Positions 17,024 through 25,306 are shown, numbered from the stretch's first letter. The stretch is 38,364 nt of DNA from Acidobacteriota bacterium (GCA_012517875.1 JAAYUB010000144.1:1-38364); one strand, 5' to 3'. Translations and numbers: made by a program. The notes: generated by a model not told the origin, from the sequence alone.

Positions 17024-17268
17024 GCCCCCTCCAGCTCGAAGCGGAAGTCCTCGATGACCGTGTTGGTCAGAACGGTCCGGGCGATCTCCTCCACCACCTG
17101 GCGGGCCCGGTCCGCGGCGACGTCGTCGGGCAGAGCGAGCTCAAAGTACTTGCCCTGACGCACCTCCAGAACCTCCTTGAAGCCCAGGCTCTTGACCGCC
17201 CGCTGGACGGTCTTGCCCTGCGGATCGAGGACGTCCCGTTTCAAGGTCACATACACTTTTGCGCGCAT
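17020..17268 (-). CDS. purS: PurS subunit of FGAM synthase
   Basis: An 82-residue protein, typical PurS length, that bridges PurQ and PurL. Visible are [19 protein letters not shown] (3-21), QRAVKSLGF (22-30) and VRQGKYFEL (36-44). The ATG at 17268 matches the family start and has AGGTGG upstream; the open frame extends further up inside the dehydrogenase region but is not coding there. It heads purSQL. Confidence 0.94.
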   Translation of the reverse strand: MRAKVYVTLKRDVLDPQGKTVQRAVKSLGFKEVLEVRQGKYFELALPDDVAADRARQVVEEIARTVLTNTVIEDFRFELEGA

Positions 17269-17326
17269 AACACCACCTGAGTCCCTTGGAATGTCCGTCA
17301 GCCGCTGCCGGGGACGCGGCCCGCTG

Positions 17327-18289
17327 TCAGCACACCGGATGCAGCGGCCGGCCGGTGTCGAAAAACGCGACCACGTTGTCCACGGCCATCTGCACGATGG
17401 CCCGCCGCGCCGTATCCGTGGCCGAACCGATATGGGGCAGCAGCACCACGTTGTCCAGCGCCAGGAGTCCGGGATGCACCGCCGGCTCCCCCTCGTACAC
17501 GTCCAGGCCGGCGGCGCGGAGCCGGCGGGCCCGCAGCGCGTCGGCCAGCGCCGCTTCGTCCACAACAGGGCCGCGGGCCGTGTTGATCAGGATCGCCCCC
17601 GGTTTCATCGCCGCCAGCGCCCGCGCGTCGATGAGGTGCCGCGTCGCCGGCTCCAGGGGGCAGTGCAGGCTGACCACGTCGGCTGCGCGGAGCAGCTCGT
17701 CCAGCGGCAGCCACCGCGCCTCGAGTGCGGCCTCCACCGCCGGATCGACGGCATTGCGGTTGTGGTACACGATCCGCATGCCGAATCCCCGCGCCCGGCG
17801 GGCCACCGCCTGGCCGATGCGGCCCAGGCCGACGATACCCAGAGTCGCGCCATTGAGCTCCAGGCCCAGCAGCAGTTCCAGGTCCCAACCGGCGAACCGG
17901 CCGGCGCGCACGTAGCGGTCGGCTTCCACCACCCGGCGGGCGGCCGCCAGCAGCAGGGCCAGCGCCAAGTCCGCCGTGGCCTCAGTCAGGGCCCCCGGCG
18001 TGTTGGTGACGGTGATGCCCCGCGCCCGGGCGTGCGCCCAGTCGATGTTGTTGAAGCCTACCCCAACGTTGGCGATGATCCGCAGGTCGGGGGCGGCTTC
18101 GATGAGCGCCGCGTCGATCGTGTCGCTGAGCAGGCACACCAGGCCGCGGCAGCCTGGCAGGGCCGCGGTCAGCGCGGCGCGGTCCGGCCAGGCGACGCCC
18201 GGCGGCCGGCGCAGCGTGAAGTGAGCCGGAAAACGCCGTTCGGCTCCGAACGGCAGCGGATGCGTCAACAGCACGGTCACGGGCGGCAT
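17327..18289 (-). CDS. D-2-hydroxyacid dehydrogenase, glyoxylate/hydroxypyruvate reductase type
   Basis: A 320-residue NAD(P)-dependent D-isomer-specific dehydrogenase. Markers are NVGVGFNNIDWAHARARGI (74-92), TNTPGALTEATADLAL (95-110), nucleotide-binding GLGRIG (154-159), and the catalytic set Arg239 (NTARGPVVDE), Glu268 (DVYEGEP) and His286 (LLPHIGSAT). The NVGVGxNNID / TVTNTPG wording is closest to glyoxylate or hydroxypyruvate reductases, not to SerA, and there is no ACT domain. It lies between a BMC vertex gene (96 bp upstream) and purS (58 bp downstream). A role in serine or glycolate metabolism is an inference. Confidence 0.85.
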   Translation of the reverse strand: MPPVTVLLTHPLPFGAERRFPAHFTLRRPPGVAWPDRAALTAALPGCRGLVCLLSDTIDAALIEAAPDLRIIANVGVGFNNIDWAHARARGITVTNTPGALTEATADLALALLLAAARRVVEADRYVRAGRFAGWDLELLLGLELNGATLGIVGLGRIGQAVARRARGFGMRIVYHNRNAVDPAVEAALEARWLPLDELLRAADVVSLHCPLEPATRHLIDARALAAMKPGAILINTARGPVVDEAALADALRARRLRAAGLDVYEGEPAVHPGLLALDNVVLLPHIGSATDTARRAIVQMAVDNVVAFFDTGRPLHPVC

Positions 18290-18385
18290 GTCGCCTCTCT
18301 CCCAAGTTCATTCGCCCGGAGTATCCCCAGGCGCCCCCTGGCACGGGCGGGCCGCCGGACCATTCGGGCCGACAACGCCCCGCGC

Positions 18386-18703
18386 TCAGGGGGCCGGCGG
18401 GCCGGGCGGGCGCTGGGCCCCGCCGGCTGGCGAGAACCATTCGACGGCGTCCACCACGCCGATGACGGCGCGGTTGATGGGCCCCATCTCCCGACCGACG
18501 GCCTCCCAGGTCGAGCGGCCCTCCTCGAGGACCAGGACCAGGTCGCCGGCGCCGGCGTCGACGCTGTCCACCGCGATGAGCTTATCGCCGGCGGGCATTC
18601 CGCTCCGGGCATCCAGAGGCTGGACGTAGAGGAGCTTGAGCCCTTCGTATTGAAGGTGCTTGACGGTGGACTCGACGCTGCCGAGGACTCTCGCCAAAAT
18701 CAC
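18386..18703 (-). CDS. EutN/CcmL-family bacterial microcompartment vertex protein (BMC-P)
   Basis: A 105-residue member of the pentamer-forming EutN/CcmL family that caps the vertices of microcompartment shells. The pattern is MILARVLGSVESTVKH, then GLKLLYVQPLD, DSVDAGAGDLVLVLEEG (46-62) and RAVIGVVDAVEW, with a Pro/Gly-rich tail. The start is GTG at 18703, which fits the family N-terminus exactly. There is no Shine-Dalgarno sequence, and a TATAAT lies only 7 nt upstream, so the mRNA may be leaderless. It faces a second gene of the same family at 18795. No BMC-H or BMC-T shell gene and no encapsulated enzyme is visible in the window. Confidence 0.88.
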   Translation of the reverse strand: MILARVLGSVESTVKHLQYEGLKLLYVQPLDARSGMPAGDKLIAVDSVDAGAGDLVLVLEEGRSTWEAVGREMGPINRAVIGVVDAVEWFSPAGGAQRPPGPPAP

Positions 18704-18710
18704 AGTGGTT

Positions 18711-18716
18711 ATTATA
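18711..18716 (-). promoter_or_regulatory. -10 element directly before the BMC-P gene (minus strand)
   Basis: TATAAT on the minus strand, ending 7 nt before the GTG start. Transcription from it would begin at or next to the start codon. I do not see a good -35 (CTTTCC at the 17 bp position). Confidence 0.45.
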
Positions 18717-18794
18717 CCGCGTTTATGCTAAATGGAAAGCGCCGCCCGAACGGCCCGTCCCGCGGGCGGCAGCCCGAATCCGCGGAGGTCCGCC

Positions 18795-19076
18795 ATGCGC
18801 CTGGCTCGCACCATCGGCTGCGTCGTCGCCACCGTGAAAAACCCGTCCCTGACCGGGAAGCGGATCCTGCTGCTGCAGGAGGTGGACGAGGCGGACCGCC
18901 CGGTGGGAGAACCGTTCGCCGCCCTGGACGCGGTCGGTGTGGGCGCCGGCGAACGGGTCTTCTACGTCACCGCCCGGGAGGCCGCCCTGCCGTTCCTGCC
19001 CGAAGAGGTGCCCGCCGACGCCTGCGTGCTCGGCGTCGTCGATCGAGTGAATGTCAAGCCCGAGGTCCAAGGCTAG
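18795..19076 (+). CDS. Second EutN/CcmL-family BMC vertex protein
   Basis: A 93-residue BMC-P protein beginning MRLARTIGCVVATVKNPSL, followed by GKRILLLQEVD, DAVGVGAGERVFYVTARE (46-63) and ACVLGVVDRVNV (77-88). This is the full EutN/CcmL pattern. ATG 18795 has GGAGG at 18784-18788; the in-frame ATG at 18732 would add 21 residues with no family match. It is divergent from the other BMC-P gene, the two starts being 91 bp apart, and the two proteins differ a good deal in sequence, so this is not a recent local duplication. Confidence 0.87.
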   Translation: MRLARTIGCVVATVKNPSLTGKRILLLQEVDEADRPVGEPFAALDAVGVGAGERVFYVTAREAALPFLPEEVPADACVLGVVDRVNVKPEVQG

Positions 19077-19087
19077 AATCTCGTGTG

Positions 19088-19192
19088 CGCCACCGTGATT
19101 CGTGATCGGAATTGCAATCGTGATCGTATTCGCCCCTGTCCTCGAACCGTTTAAAGGTTCGCAGGTTCGCCGAATCGCCGATTCACCGGCTG
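19088..19192. repeat. Short-repeat spacer between BMC-P and corA
   Basis: A run of GTGATYG and GCAATCG words (19094-19133), then AGGTTCGCAGGTTCGC (two 8 bp units) and GAATCGCCGATTCACCGGCTGAAA. Positions 19114-19133 match 8494-8513 at 18 of 20 bases. It lies between converging genes and could be where both transcripts end, but I see no U-tailed hairpin. Confidence 0.6.
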
Positions 19193-19195
19193 AAA

Positions 19196-20266
19196 TCAGA
19201 GCCAATCTTTCCGCTTGAAGAATAGCAGCATACCGCCGGCCACCAGCAGCATCACGCCGATCACCGCCGGGTACGCCCACGGTTGGGCGAGCTCCGGCAT
19301 GTGCTGGAAGTTCATCCCGTAGAAACCGGCGATGAACGACAGAGGCATGAACAGGGTGGCGATGGTGGTGAGCACCTTCATCACGCCGTTCATCCGGTTG
19401 CTGAGACTGGACAGGTAGATGTCGAGCATGCCGGCGAGCATCTCGCGGTAGGTCTCCACGGTGTCGATGATCTGGATCACGTGGTCGTACAGGTCCCGAT
19501 AGTAGATGGCGTTCTCCGCCTGGATCAGGGGCGTCTCGTGGCGTTCCAGGGACAGCGCCATTTCACGCAGCGGCCAGACCGCCCGGCGCACCATCAGAAT
19601 GTCGCGCTTGAGCCGGTGGATGGTATGCAGCGTCTCGGTGGTGGGCGCGTTGACCAGGTGGTCCTCCAGTTCCTCCATCTGATCGCCCAAGCGCTCCAGA
19701 ATGACGAAGTAGTGGTCGACGATCACGTCCATCAGGGCGTAGGCCAGATAATCGCTGCCCAGCCGGCGCAGTCGGCCGCCGGGATCCTTCAACCGGTTCC
19801 GCACCGGGTCAAAGCTGTCGCCCTGGCGCCCCTCCTGGAAGGAGACAACGTATCCGCGGCCCATCACCAGGCTGACCTGTTCCGCCTGGAGTTCCTGGGC
19901 GGCCTCGTCGAATTCCAGCATCTTGAGGACGACGAACAGATAGTCGCCGAACACTTCCGCCTTGGGCCGGTGAAAGGTGTTCAGGATGTCTTCCATCGTC
20001 AGCGGATGGATGCCGAATGCTTCACCGACCCGGCCCACGGCGGCCACGTCGTGCAGCCCTTCGATATTTAACCAGAGCTTGTCCCCGTCGGTGTGCGGCC
20101 ACTGGCGCAGCTGGTCCAGGACCACCGGTCCGGTCTCCAACCGATCGGGACCGTAGCGGGTCAGCTCGCCCCGGATCTGGTCGGTCTTCTGTTCGCCCAT
20201 ATGGACCAGGGTGCCGGGCGACAACCCCACCGCCTGGCGGCGGTGGCGGCGGGACCTGCGGCTCAT
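19196..20266 (-). CDS. corA: CorA-family Mg2+/Co2+ transporter
   Basis: A 356-residue CorA channel. A large cytoplasmic N-terminal domain (LWLNIEGLHD, FGIHPLTMEDILN..HRPK) leads to two C-terminal membrane helices. The signature YGMNF (GMN at 317-319) ends the first helix and an MPEL loop follows; the C-terminus FFKRKDWL is basic, as usual. I chose ATG 20266 because AGGAGG sits 6 nt upstream; ATG 20272 directly abuts that site. It moves divalent cations down the membrane potential as a pentamer. It follows photolyase after 40 bp on the same strand. Confidence 0.93.
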   Translation of the reverse strand: MSRRSRRHRRQAVGLSPGTLVHMGEQKTDQIRGELTRYGPDRLETGPVVLDQLRQWPHTDGDKLWLNIEGLHDVAAVGRVGEAFGIHPLTMEDILNTFHRPKAEVFGDYLFVVLKMLEFDEAAQELQAEQVSLVMGRGYVVSFQEGRQGDSFDPVRNRLKDPGGRLRRLGSDYLAYALMDVIVDHYFVILERLGDQMEELEDHLVNAPTTETLHTIHRLKRDILMVRRAVWPLREMALSLERHETPLIQAENAIYYRDLYDHVIQIIDTVETYREMLAGMLDIYLSSLSNRMNGVMKVLTTIATLFMPLSFIAGFYGMNFQHMPELAQPWAYPAVIGVMLLVAGGMLLFFKRKDWL

Positions 20267-20306
20267 GGGCATCCTCCTCCGAAACCGAATCCGGGGCGGC
20301 GGCGCG

Positions 20307-21686
20307 TCACGCGTCCGCCCCGGCCAGTGCGCGCATCCGCGCGGCGTAGCCGTCGGCGTCGAACTTGCGCTTCAAACCGGCGGCGACCATGCAGCGGACT
20401 TTCCCGAACACGGGCCGTTCGCCCCAAGGCCGGTCGTGCTTGCCAAAACACCAGGCCACGCCGGCGTAACCATTGGGGTCGCGGCCGTCCAGCTCGTAGC
20501 GGTCGTTGAGACGGACGGCGACGCGGAAGGCGTCGCGGGGCGAGGCACTCCATTCGAGGATTTTCTTTCCCCAGTACATCCGCATGTAGCCGTGCATCTT
20601 GCCGGTGTGCACCAGCTCGAGCTGGGCGGCGTTCCAGTACGGATCATGGGTGGCGGCGCGTTCCAGCTCCGCGGGGGTGTAGCGCGCCGGGCGCGGATCC
20701 TTGGCGTGACGATTGAGGTCGGCGCGCGCCCAGGACGGCAGGCCGTGGTAGCCGTCGTAGGCCGGGTTATACCAGACGAAGTTGACGGCCAGCTCGCGGC
20801 GGACGATGAGTTCTTCGAGGAACGCCTCGGCGCCGGGCGAGCCGGAGGCCTGCGCGGCCAGGGCCGCCTCCAGCGGCGAAAGCTGTCCGAAGTGCAGGTA
20901 CGGGCTCAGGCCCGACACGGCGCCGGCGTTTGGGTCGTTGCGCCGGTCGGGATACGCGTCGAGGCCGCCGGCGACGAACGCGGCCAGCCGGGCGCGGGCC
21001 GCCGCCGCCCCGCCCGGCCAGCCGCACACCGGTGGGACCGAGCGGTCCACGTCCAGGCGCTCGAGCGCCGCCGCGGGATCGGCGATGTCGAAGGCATCCA
21101 AATCGAAGCGGAGCGACGAACGCCGCGGCGCCCGCGCCGGTGGCGGCGGCACGAAAAAGCGAGCCAGCGCCCGGCGGATCTTGGGGCGGAAGGTGGCGGC
21201 GGTGAATTCGTCCTTGGGCGAGGCGACGCCCACCGGGACCACCACGTCGGTCTCCACTTGGAGGAACGGGCATTCGCTCCGCGCTGCGGCCACGGCGCGC
21301 CACTCGCGCTGGTGGCGGAGGTAGCCGGCGTCCACCACCGTGAGTGCGGCGTCCGCCGCCAGAGCCAGCGCTCCGGCGGCCGGCGGTTCGCGCCGCACCA
21401 TCAGCCGGATGCCCCGCTCGGCCAGCGTCCGCTGTGTCTCGGCCAGCCCCTGCAGCATGAAGGCGAAGTGGCGGGCGTTGGCGCCGGGATATTGTTCCGT
21501 GAGCCCGAAGTACGCCACCACCGGCAGATCGCGCGCGTCGGCTTCCGCAACGGCCAGGGCCAGGGCGTGGTTGGCATCGGCGCGCTGGGCCGCTTGCATC
21601 CAATAGAGCACGTATTGTCCGCGCCGCGCCGGCCGGTCGTTCAGAGATTGGATCCGCTCAGGTTCCACGATTTGAGTCGGTTTCAC
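20307..21686 (-). CDS. phr: Class II CPD photolyase
   Basis: A 459-residue FAD enzyme that splits UV-induced cyclobutane pyrimidine dimers with blue light. It is class II by YVLYWMQAAQRADANHAL in the N-terminal domain, FLEELIVRRELAVNFVWYN, MHGYMRMYWGKKILEW, and LNDRYELDGRDPNGYAG with AWCFGKHDRPWGERPVFGK-like C-terminal FAD pocket. The minus-strand ATG at 21686 fits the family length. It shares the neighbourhood with a UVDE endonuclease gene, giving two independent UV-repair enzymes within 5 kb. Confidence 0.95.
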   Translation of the reverse strand: MKPTQIVEPERIQSLNDRPARRGQYVLYWMQAAQRADANHALALAVAEADARDLPVVAYFGLTEQYPGANARHFAFMLQGLAETQRTLAERGIRLMVRREPPAAGALALAADAALTVVDAGYLRHQREWRAVAAARSECPFLQVETDVVVPVGVASPKDEFTAATFRPKIRRALARFFVPPPPARAPRRSSLRFDLDAFDIADPAAALERLDVDRSVPPVCGWPGGAAAARARLAAFVAGGLDAYPDRRNDPNAGAVSGLSPYLHFGQLSPLEAALAAQASGSPGAEAFLEELIVRRELAVNFVWYNPAYDGYHGLPSWARADLNRHAKDPRPARYTPAELERAATHDPYWNAAQLELVHTGKMHGYMRMYWGKKILEWSASPRDAFRVAVRLNDRYELDGRDPNGYAGVAWCFGKHDRPWGERPVFGKVRCMVAAGLKRKFDADGYAARMRALAGADA

Positions 21687-21900
21687 CCTGCCAGTCTACC
21701 ACAGGAGAGTTGGGAGTGTGGAGCGAGGAGTGAGCAGGGGTGGCAGTCCGGGTTCACCGGTTACCAGGCGTGCGAATCAGCAGGTTCGGCAACAGATGAC
21801 GGTCAATAGTTGATGGTTGATGGTTGATGCCCCCAACTACATACTATTTCCTATTCTTGTCCACTGTTCACCGCTTACTGTTCCCGCTGAACTCCTCACT
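21687..21900. repeat. Spacer with heptamer-period short tandem repeats
   Basis: No gene is visible here. Three separate tracts have a 7 bp period: AGTTGGG-AGTGTGG-AGCGAGG-AGTGAGC (21708-21735), three perfect copies of GTTGATG (21809-21829), and ACTGTTC-ACCGCTT-ACTGTTC-CCGCTGA-ACTCCTC (21863-21897). The tract is clearly AT-richer than the genes around it. GTTGATG matches the GTTGANR heptamer at 8443-8470. Confidence 0.7.
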
Positions 21901-21935
21901 AAAAAAAGCCGGCCGGATGCGGGGCATCCGGCCGG
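21901..21935 (-). terminator. Intrinsic terminator of the M3 peptidase gene
   Basis: On the minus strand a perfect 12 bp stem, CCGGCCGGATGC / GCATCCGGCCGG (21935-21909), with a 3 nt loop, is followed by a run of seven U (21907-21901). It lies 28 bp after the stop codon. Confidence 0.9.
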
Positions 21936-21963
21936 GGCATCGGCGGCAACAGTCGGAACGGAT

Positions 21964-24126
21964 CTAGTTCAGGCCGCGGTTCTTCAACAGGGGCTCGATC
22001 TTCGGATCGCGGCCGCGGAAGTTGCGGTACATCACATCGGAGTCCATGGTGCCGTTGACCTCGAGGACGTGCTTGCGGAAGGCGTCGGCCGTCTTCGCGT
22101 CGAACAGGCTGGTCTCCTTGAATGCCTCAAAGGCGTCACAGTCCAGCACGCCCGACCAGATGTAGCTGTAGTAGCCGGCCGCGTAGCCGCCGATGATATG
22201 GGTGAAATAGGTGCTGCGGTACCGGCTGACGATCTCGGGAATCAGGCCGATGGTGTTGAGATAATCGGACTCGAACTTGTCGATGTCCAGATCCTGCGGC
22301 TCGGTCAGTGTGTGGTATTTCATGTCCAGGAGCGACGCGGCCAGGTATTCCACGGTTTCGAAACCCTGGTTGAACAGGCGGCTCTTGTTGATCTTGGTCA
22401 CCAGCGCGTCGGGGATCACCGCACCGGTCTGGTAGTGCCGGGCATACTGGCGCAGCACCTCCGGCTCGATCGCCCAGTGCTCCATGATCTGGGACGGCAG
22501 TTCCACGAAGTCGGTGGCGCGGAAGGTCGTGTCATAGGTCACGTTGGCGAGCAGGTTGTCGAGGGCGTGACCGAACTCGTGGAACAGCGTGCTGACCTCC
22601 TCGAGGCTCAGCAACGCCGGCCCGTCGCCGGAGGGCCGCGTGCAGTTGGTCACCAGCGTCACCACCGGCGGAACCTTCTGGCCGTTGCGCTTGTGCTCAC
22701 TGCGATACGCACCGCACCAGGCACCCGCGCGCTTGCTGGTCCGGGGATGAAAATCCATGTACAAAATGCCGAGGTGGGAACCGTCCTTGTCCTTCACCCG
22801 GAACACCTGGGCTTCGGGATGGGGCTTCGGCATGTCGGCCAGCGGCTCGAAAGAGAGACCGTACAGCCGGTTGGCGACGTAGAACACGCCGTCGCGCACA
22901 TTGTCCAGCCTGAAGTAGGGCCGCAGCTCGGCGTCGTCCAGGTCGTACCGGGACTTGCGGAGCTTTTCAGCGTAATACCACCAGTCCCAGGACGCCAGCT
23001 TGAATCCGCCGCCTTCCTGGTCGATGATGGCCTGCAGCTGCTGCGCCTCCTTGCGGGCCACGGGAAGCGCCGCCGCCCAGAGGCGGTTCAGCAGGTCATA
23101 CACGCGGTCGGGAGTGCGGGCCATCCGGTTCTCCAGGATGTAGTGGGCGTAGGTGGGGTAGCCCAGCAGTTTGGCCCGCTCCACCCGGAGTTTCATGATG
23201 TCGTTGAGGATGGCCTTGTTGTCGCTGGCGTTGTCGTTGTCGCCGCGCTGGATGTAGGCGGTGTAGAGCTGCCGGCGCAGTTCGCGGTTCTGCGCGTACT
23301 GCAGGAACGGCAGCATGCTGGGTTTCTGGGTGGTGAACACCCACTTGCCGGCCAACCCCGCCTCTTTGGCCGCATCGGCTGCCGCGGCCACCACGGACTC
23401 GGGGAGTCCGGCCAGGTCTTCGGATTTTTCGATCACCAGCCGGTAGGCGTTGGTTTCGGCCAGCACGTTCTGGCTGTACTGGACGCCCAGCACCGAGAGC
23501 TGGCGGTTGATGGCACGCAGTTTCTCCTGCTCCACTTCCGGCAGGCTGACGCCGCTGCGGATATAGCCCCGGTACAGATTCTCCAGCAGGTACAGCTGTT
23601 CGCCGGTCAAGCCGAGCTGCTCGCGCTGGTTGTAGAGCATCCGCACCCGCATGAAGAGCTTGGAATTCATCGCAATGGCGTCCCGGTGGGCCGCCAGGCG
23701 GGGTGCGATCTCCTGGTTGAGTTTCTGGATCTCGTCGTTGGTGTCCACCGACACCCGGCCGAAGAACACCGAGCTCACCTCGCCCAGCAGCTCGCCGGAC
23801 CGGTCCAGTGCTTCAATGGTGTTGGCGAAGGTAGGCGGTTGCGGATTGTTGACGATGGCATCGATTTCGGCCAGATTCCGTTTCATGCCCTCTTCGAAGG
23901 CGGGACGAAAATGCTCCAGTTTGATCTTTTCGAACGGCGGCACGTTGTACGGGGTGCCGTAAGGGGCTAAGAACGGATTGGCCGCCGTGGCCGGCTGCGC
24001 CGCCGTGTCGCAGCCGCCGCACCCGGGGGCGCAGGGACTCTTTTTGGCGGTCGATTCGGAGGCTTGCGCCAGACCGAGCGCGCCCAGCAGGAGTCCCGTC
24101 ATCGCCAACAGCAGAAACATGCGCAT
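21964..24126 (-). CDS. M3-family zinc metallopeptidase (Dcp-like peptidyl-dipeptidase), exported
   Basis: A 720-residue thimet-oligopeptidase-family enzyme that trims short peptides. A signal peptide (residues 1-22, MRMFLLLAMTGLLLGALGLAQA) suggests a periplasmic location. Next comes a short Cys-rich linker, C32-x3-C36-x2-C39, uncommon in this family. The M3 domain starts at about residue 50 (NPFLAPYGTPYNVPPF). The zinc motif is HEFGH (516-520) with the third ligand probably Glu542 in DFVELPSQ. The C-terminal IIGGYAAGYYSYIWSGVLD pattern is typical of Dcp. It is followed by a strong terminator and is 116 bp downstream of the UVDE gene. Confidence 0.92.
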   Translation of the reverse strand: MRMFLLLAMTGLLLGALGLAQASESTAKKSPCAPGCGGCDTAAQPATAANPFLAPYGTPYNVPPFEKIKLEHFRPAFEEGMKRNLAEIDAIVNNPQPPTFANTIEALDRSGELLGEVSSVFFGRVSVDTNDEIQKLNQEIAPRLAAHRDAIAMNSKLFMRVRMLYNQREQLGLTGEQLYLLENLYRGYIRSGVSLPEVEQEKLRAINRQLSVLGVQYSQNVLAETNAYRLVIEKSEDLAGLPESVVAAAADAAKEAGLAGKWVFTTQKPSMLPFLQYAQNRELRRQLYTAYIQRGDNDNASDNKAILNDIMKLRVERAKLLGYPTYAHYILENRMARTPDRVYDLLNRLWAAALPVARKEAQQLQAIIDQEGGGFKLASWDWWYYAEKLRKSRYDLDDAELRPYFRLDNVRDGVFYVANRLYGLSFEPLADMPKPHPEAQVFRVKDKDGSHLGILYMDFHPRTSKRAGAWCGAYRSEHKRNGQKVPPVVTLVTNCTRPSGDGPALLSLEEVSTLFHEFGHALDNLLANVTYDTTFRATDFVELPSQIMEHWAIEPEVLRQYARHYQTGAVIPDALVTKINKSRLFNQGFETVEYLAASLLDMKYHTLTEPQDLDIDKFESDYLNTIGLIPEIVSRYRSTYFTHIIGGYAAGYYSYIWSGVLDCDAFEAFKETSLFDAKTADAFRKHVLEVNGTMDSDVMYRNFRGRDPKIEPLLKNRGLN

Positions 24127-24242
24127 AGTGACCTCTCCATGAACGGAATGCGAAAGCCCATCCTAGACAAAAACGCCCGCCGGATCAAGCCTGCCGCGAC
24201 AGCCGGCGGAAACTGATGATACGGATGCACCGAGTCGAAGTT

Positions 24243-25184
24243 TTATGGAATCGACGGCTGTCCGCCGTCCGGCTCGAACCGCAACCCCGCGGCCGGCTGC
24301 AGTCGCGGATCGCCAACCGCCAGCGCCAGCGCCCGGAGCGCGCTCCGCTCCTTGTCCTTGATCTCCAGCATGAGGTCGAAGTCGTAGGGACGGGTATCCC
24401 GCAAGAATGTCTGAAAATCAGCCGCGTCCAGCGAGTGGCTGTGGGTACCGGGTCGCGCGTCCGGCGCCTGGCTGCTGTAATCAACCATGGGCGGGCCGTC
24501 TGAAGCGGACCAAGTCCGGGCGGCGGCGGCAAGCGCCCCAGCCATCGGTTCGCCCCGGTTCCGGATCGCGTGATGGAACGTGTCGAACAGAACCGGGATC
24601 CCACAGCGGACGTGAAGCTCCAGGCAGTCGCTCACGGGATAGTTGCGGTCATCGTTTTCCACCACCAGCCGCCGTCGGACCGCCGCCGGCAGCCGGGCCC
24701 AGTTCCGCGCGAAGCGCGCCAGGCTCTCCGCCCGATCGCCGTACACGCCACCCACGTGGATCTGCACCTTGGCTGCGTCGTCGAGCTCCAGCAGTTCCAG
24801 CACGCGAACGTGGTACTCGAGCTCGCGGACGCTGCGCCGAACGATCTCGGGCTCTTGCGCGTTGATCAGGGTGAACTGGTCGGGGTGCATCGAGATGCGC
24901 ATCCGGTTGTCCCGGATCATCCGCCCGATTTCGGCGAATCGCTCCCGGAAGGCGCCGCCCCAGTCATCGACACACACCGGGTGGGAGGCGAAGGGGACCA
25001 GGTCCGAACTGATCCGCAGGAACCCCAGACCGTGCCTGATGTTGTAGCGCACCATCGCCGCCAGGAAGTCCAGGTTGGCCGCCACGGTCTCCCTCAGGCG
25101 GGCGGAGGAATAGGAGGCCAGCCGGAACGTCCGGACCCGGGCGGGGGGAATCGATCGGTTGATGCACGGGTAGCCGATCCGCAT
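24243..25184 (-). CDS. uvsE: UV-damage endonuclease UvdE/UvsE
   Basis: A 313-residue TIM-barrel endonuclease that nicks DNA 5' to UV lesions (CPDs and 6-4 photoproducts) without photoreactivation. It begins MRIGYPCINRSI, the standard UVDE start, then FLRISSDLVPFASHP (60-74), RISMHPDQFTLINA with metal-binding His, IHVGGVYGD, RLVVENDD (metal-binding Glu) and LFDTFHHAI; H and D ligands follow in LMLEIKDKE. An in-frame GTG 15 nt further up (25199) is possible, but there is no clear ribosome site at either. The usual downstream Lys-rich region (EIKDKE) is intact, so the enzyme looks functional. Confidence 0.93.
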   Translation of the reverse strand: MRIGYPCINRSIPPARVRTFRLASYSSARLRETVAANLDFLAAMVRYNIRHGLGFLRISSDLVPFASHPVCVDDWGGAFRERFAEIGRMIRDNRMRISMHPDQFTLINAQEPEIVRRSVRELEYHVRVLELLELDDAAKVQIHVGGVYGDRAESLARFARNWARLPAAVRRRLVVENDDRNYPVSDCLELHVRCGIPVLFDTFHHAIRNRGEPMAGALAAAARTWSASDGPPMVDYSSQAPDARPGTHSHSLDAADFQTFLRDTRPYDFDLMLEIKDKERSALRALALAVGDPRLQPAAGLRFEPDGGQPSIP

Positions 25185-25220
25185 GGTTCCAGTGTACACC
25201 GGCTGTCCAGGCAGCGCGGC

Positions 25221-25251
25221 TTGGTCTGCTGACTTGGGGATAATGTATAAT
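25221..25251 (+). promoter_or_regulatory. Possible promoter of the lipoprotein gene
   Basis: TATAAT at 25246-25251, 55 bp before the start codon, with a weak TTGGTC at 25221-25226 (19 bp spacer). Confidence 0.4.
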
Positions 25252-25306
25252 TCCTGCTTCAGGACCGGCGCGCGCCGATCCTCACTCTCCGAATTATGAG
25301 GGTCGC

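Noticed and set aside
17327-18289. SerA (phosphoglycerate dehydrogenase)
   Set aside because: The length is 320 residues with no ACT or ASB domain and the wording (NVGVGFNNID, TVTNTPG) is closer to glyoxylate/hydroxypyruvate reductases.
17177-19105. A plus-strand open frame of 642 codons
   Set aside because: It overlaps purS, the dehydrogenase and a BMC-P gene on the other strand, all well supported.
21817-23970. A plus-strand open frame of 717 codons
   Set aside because: Antisense to the M3 peptidase; its translation is repetitive and matches no family pattern.
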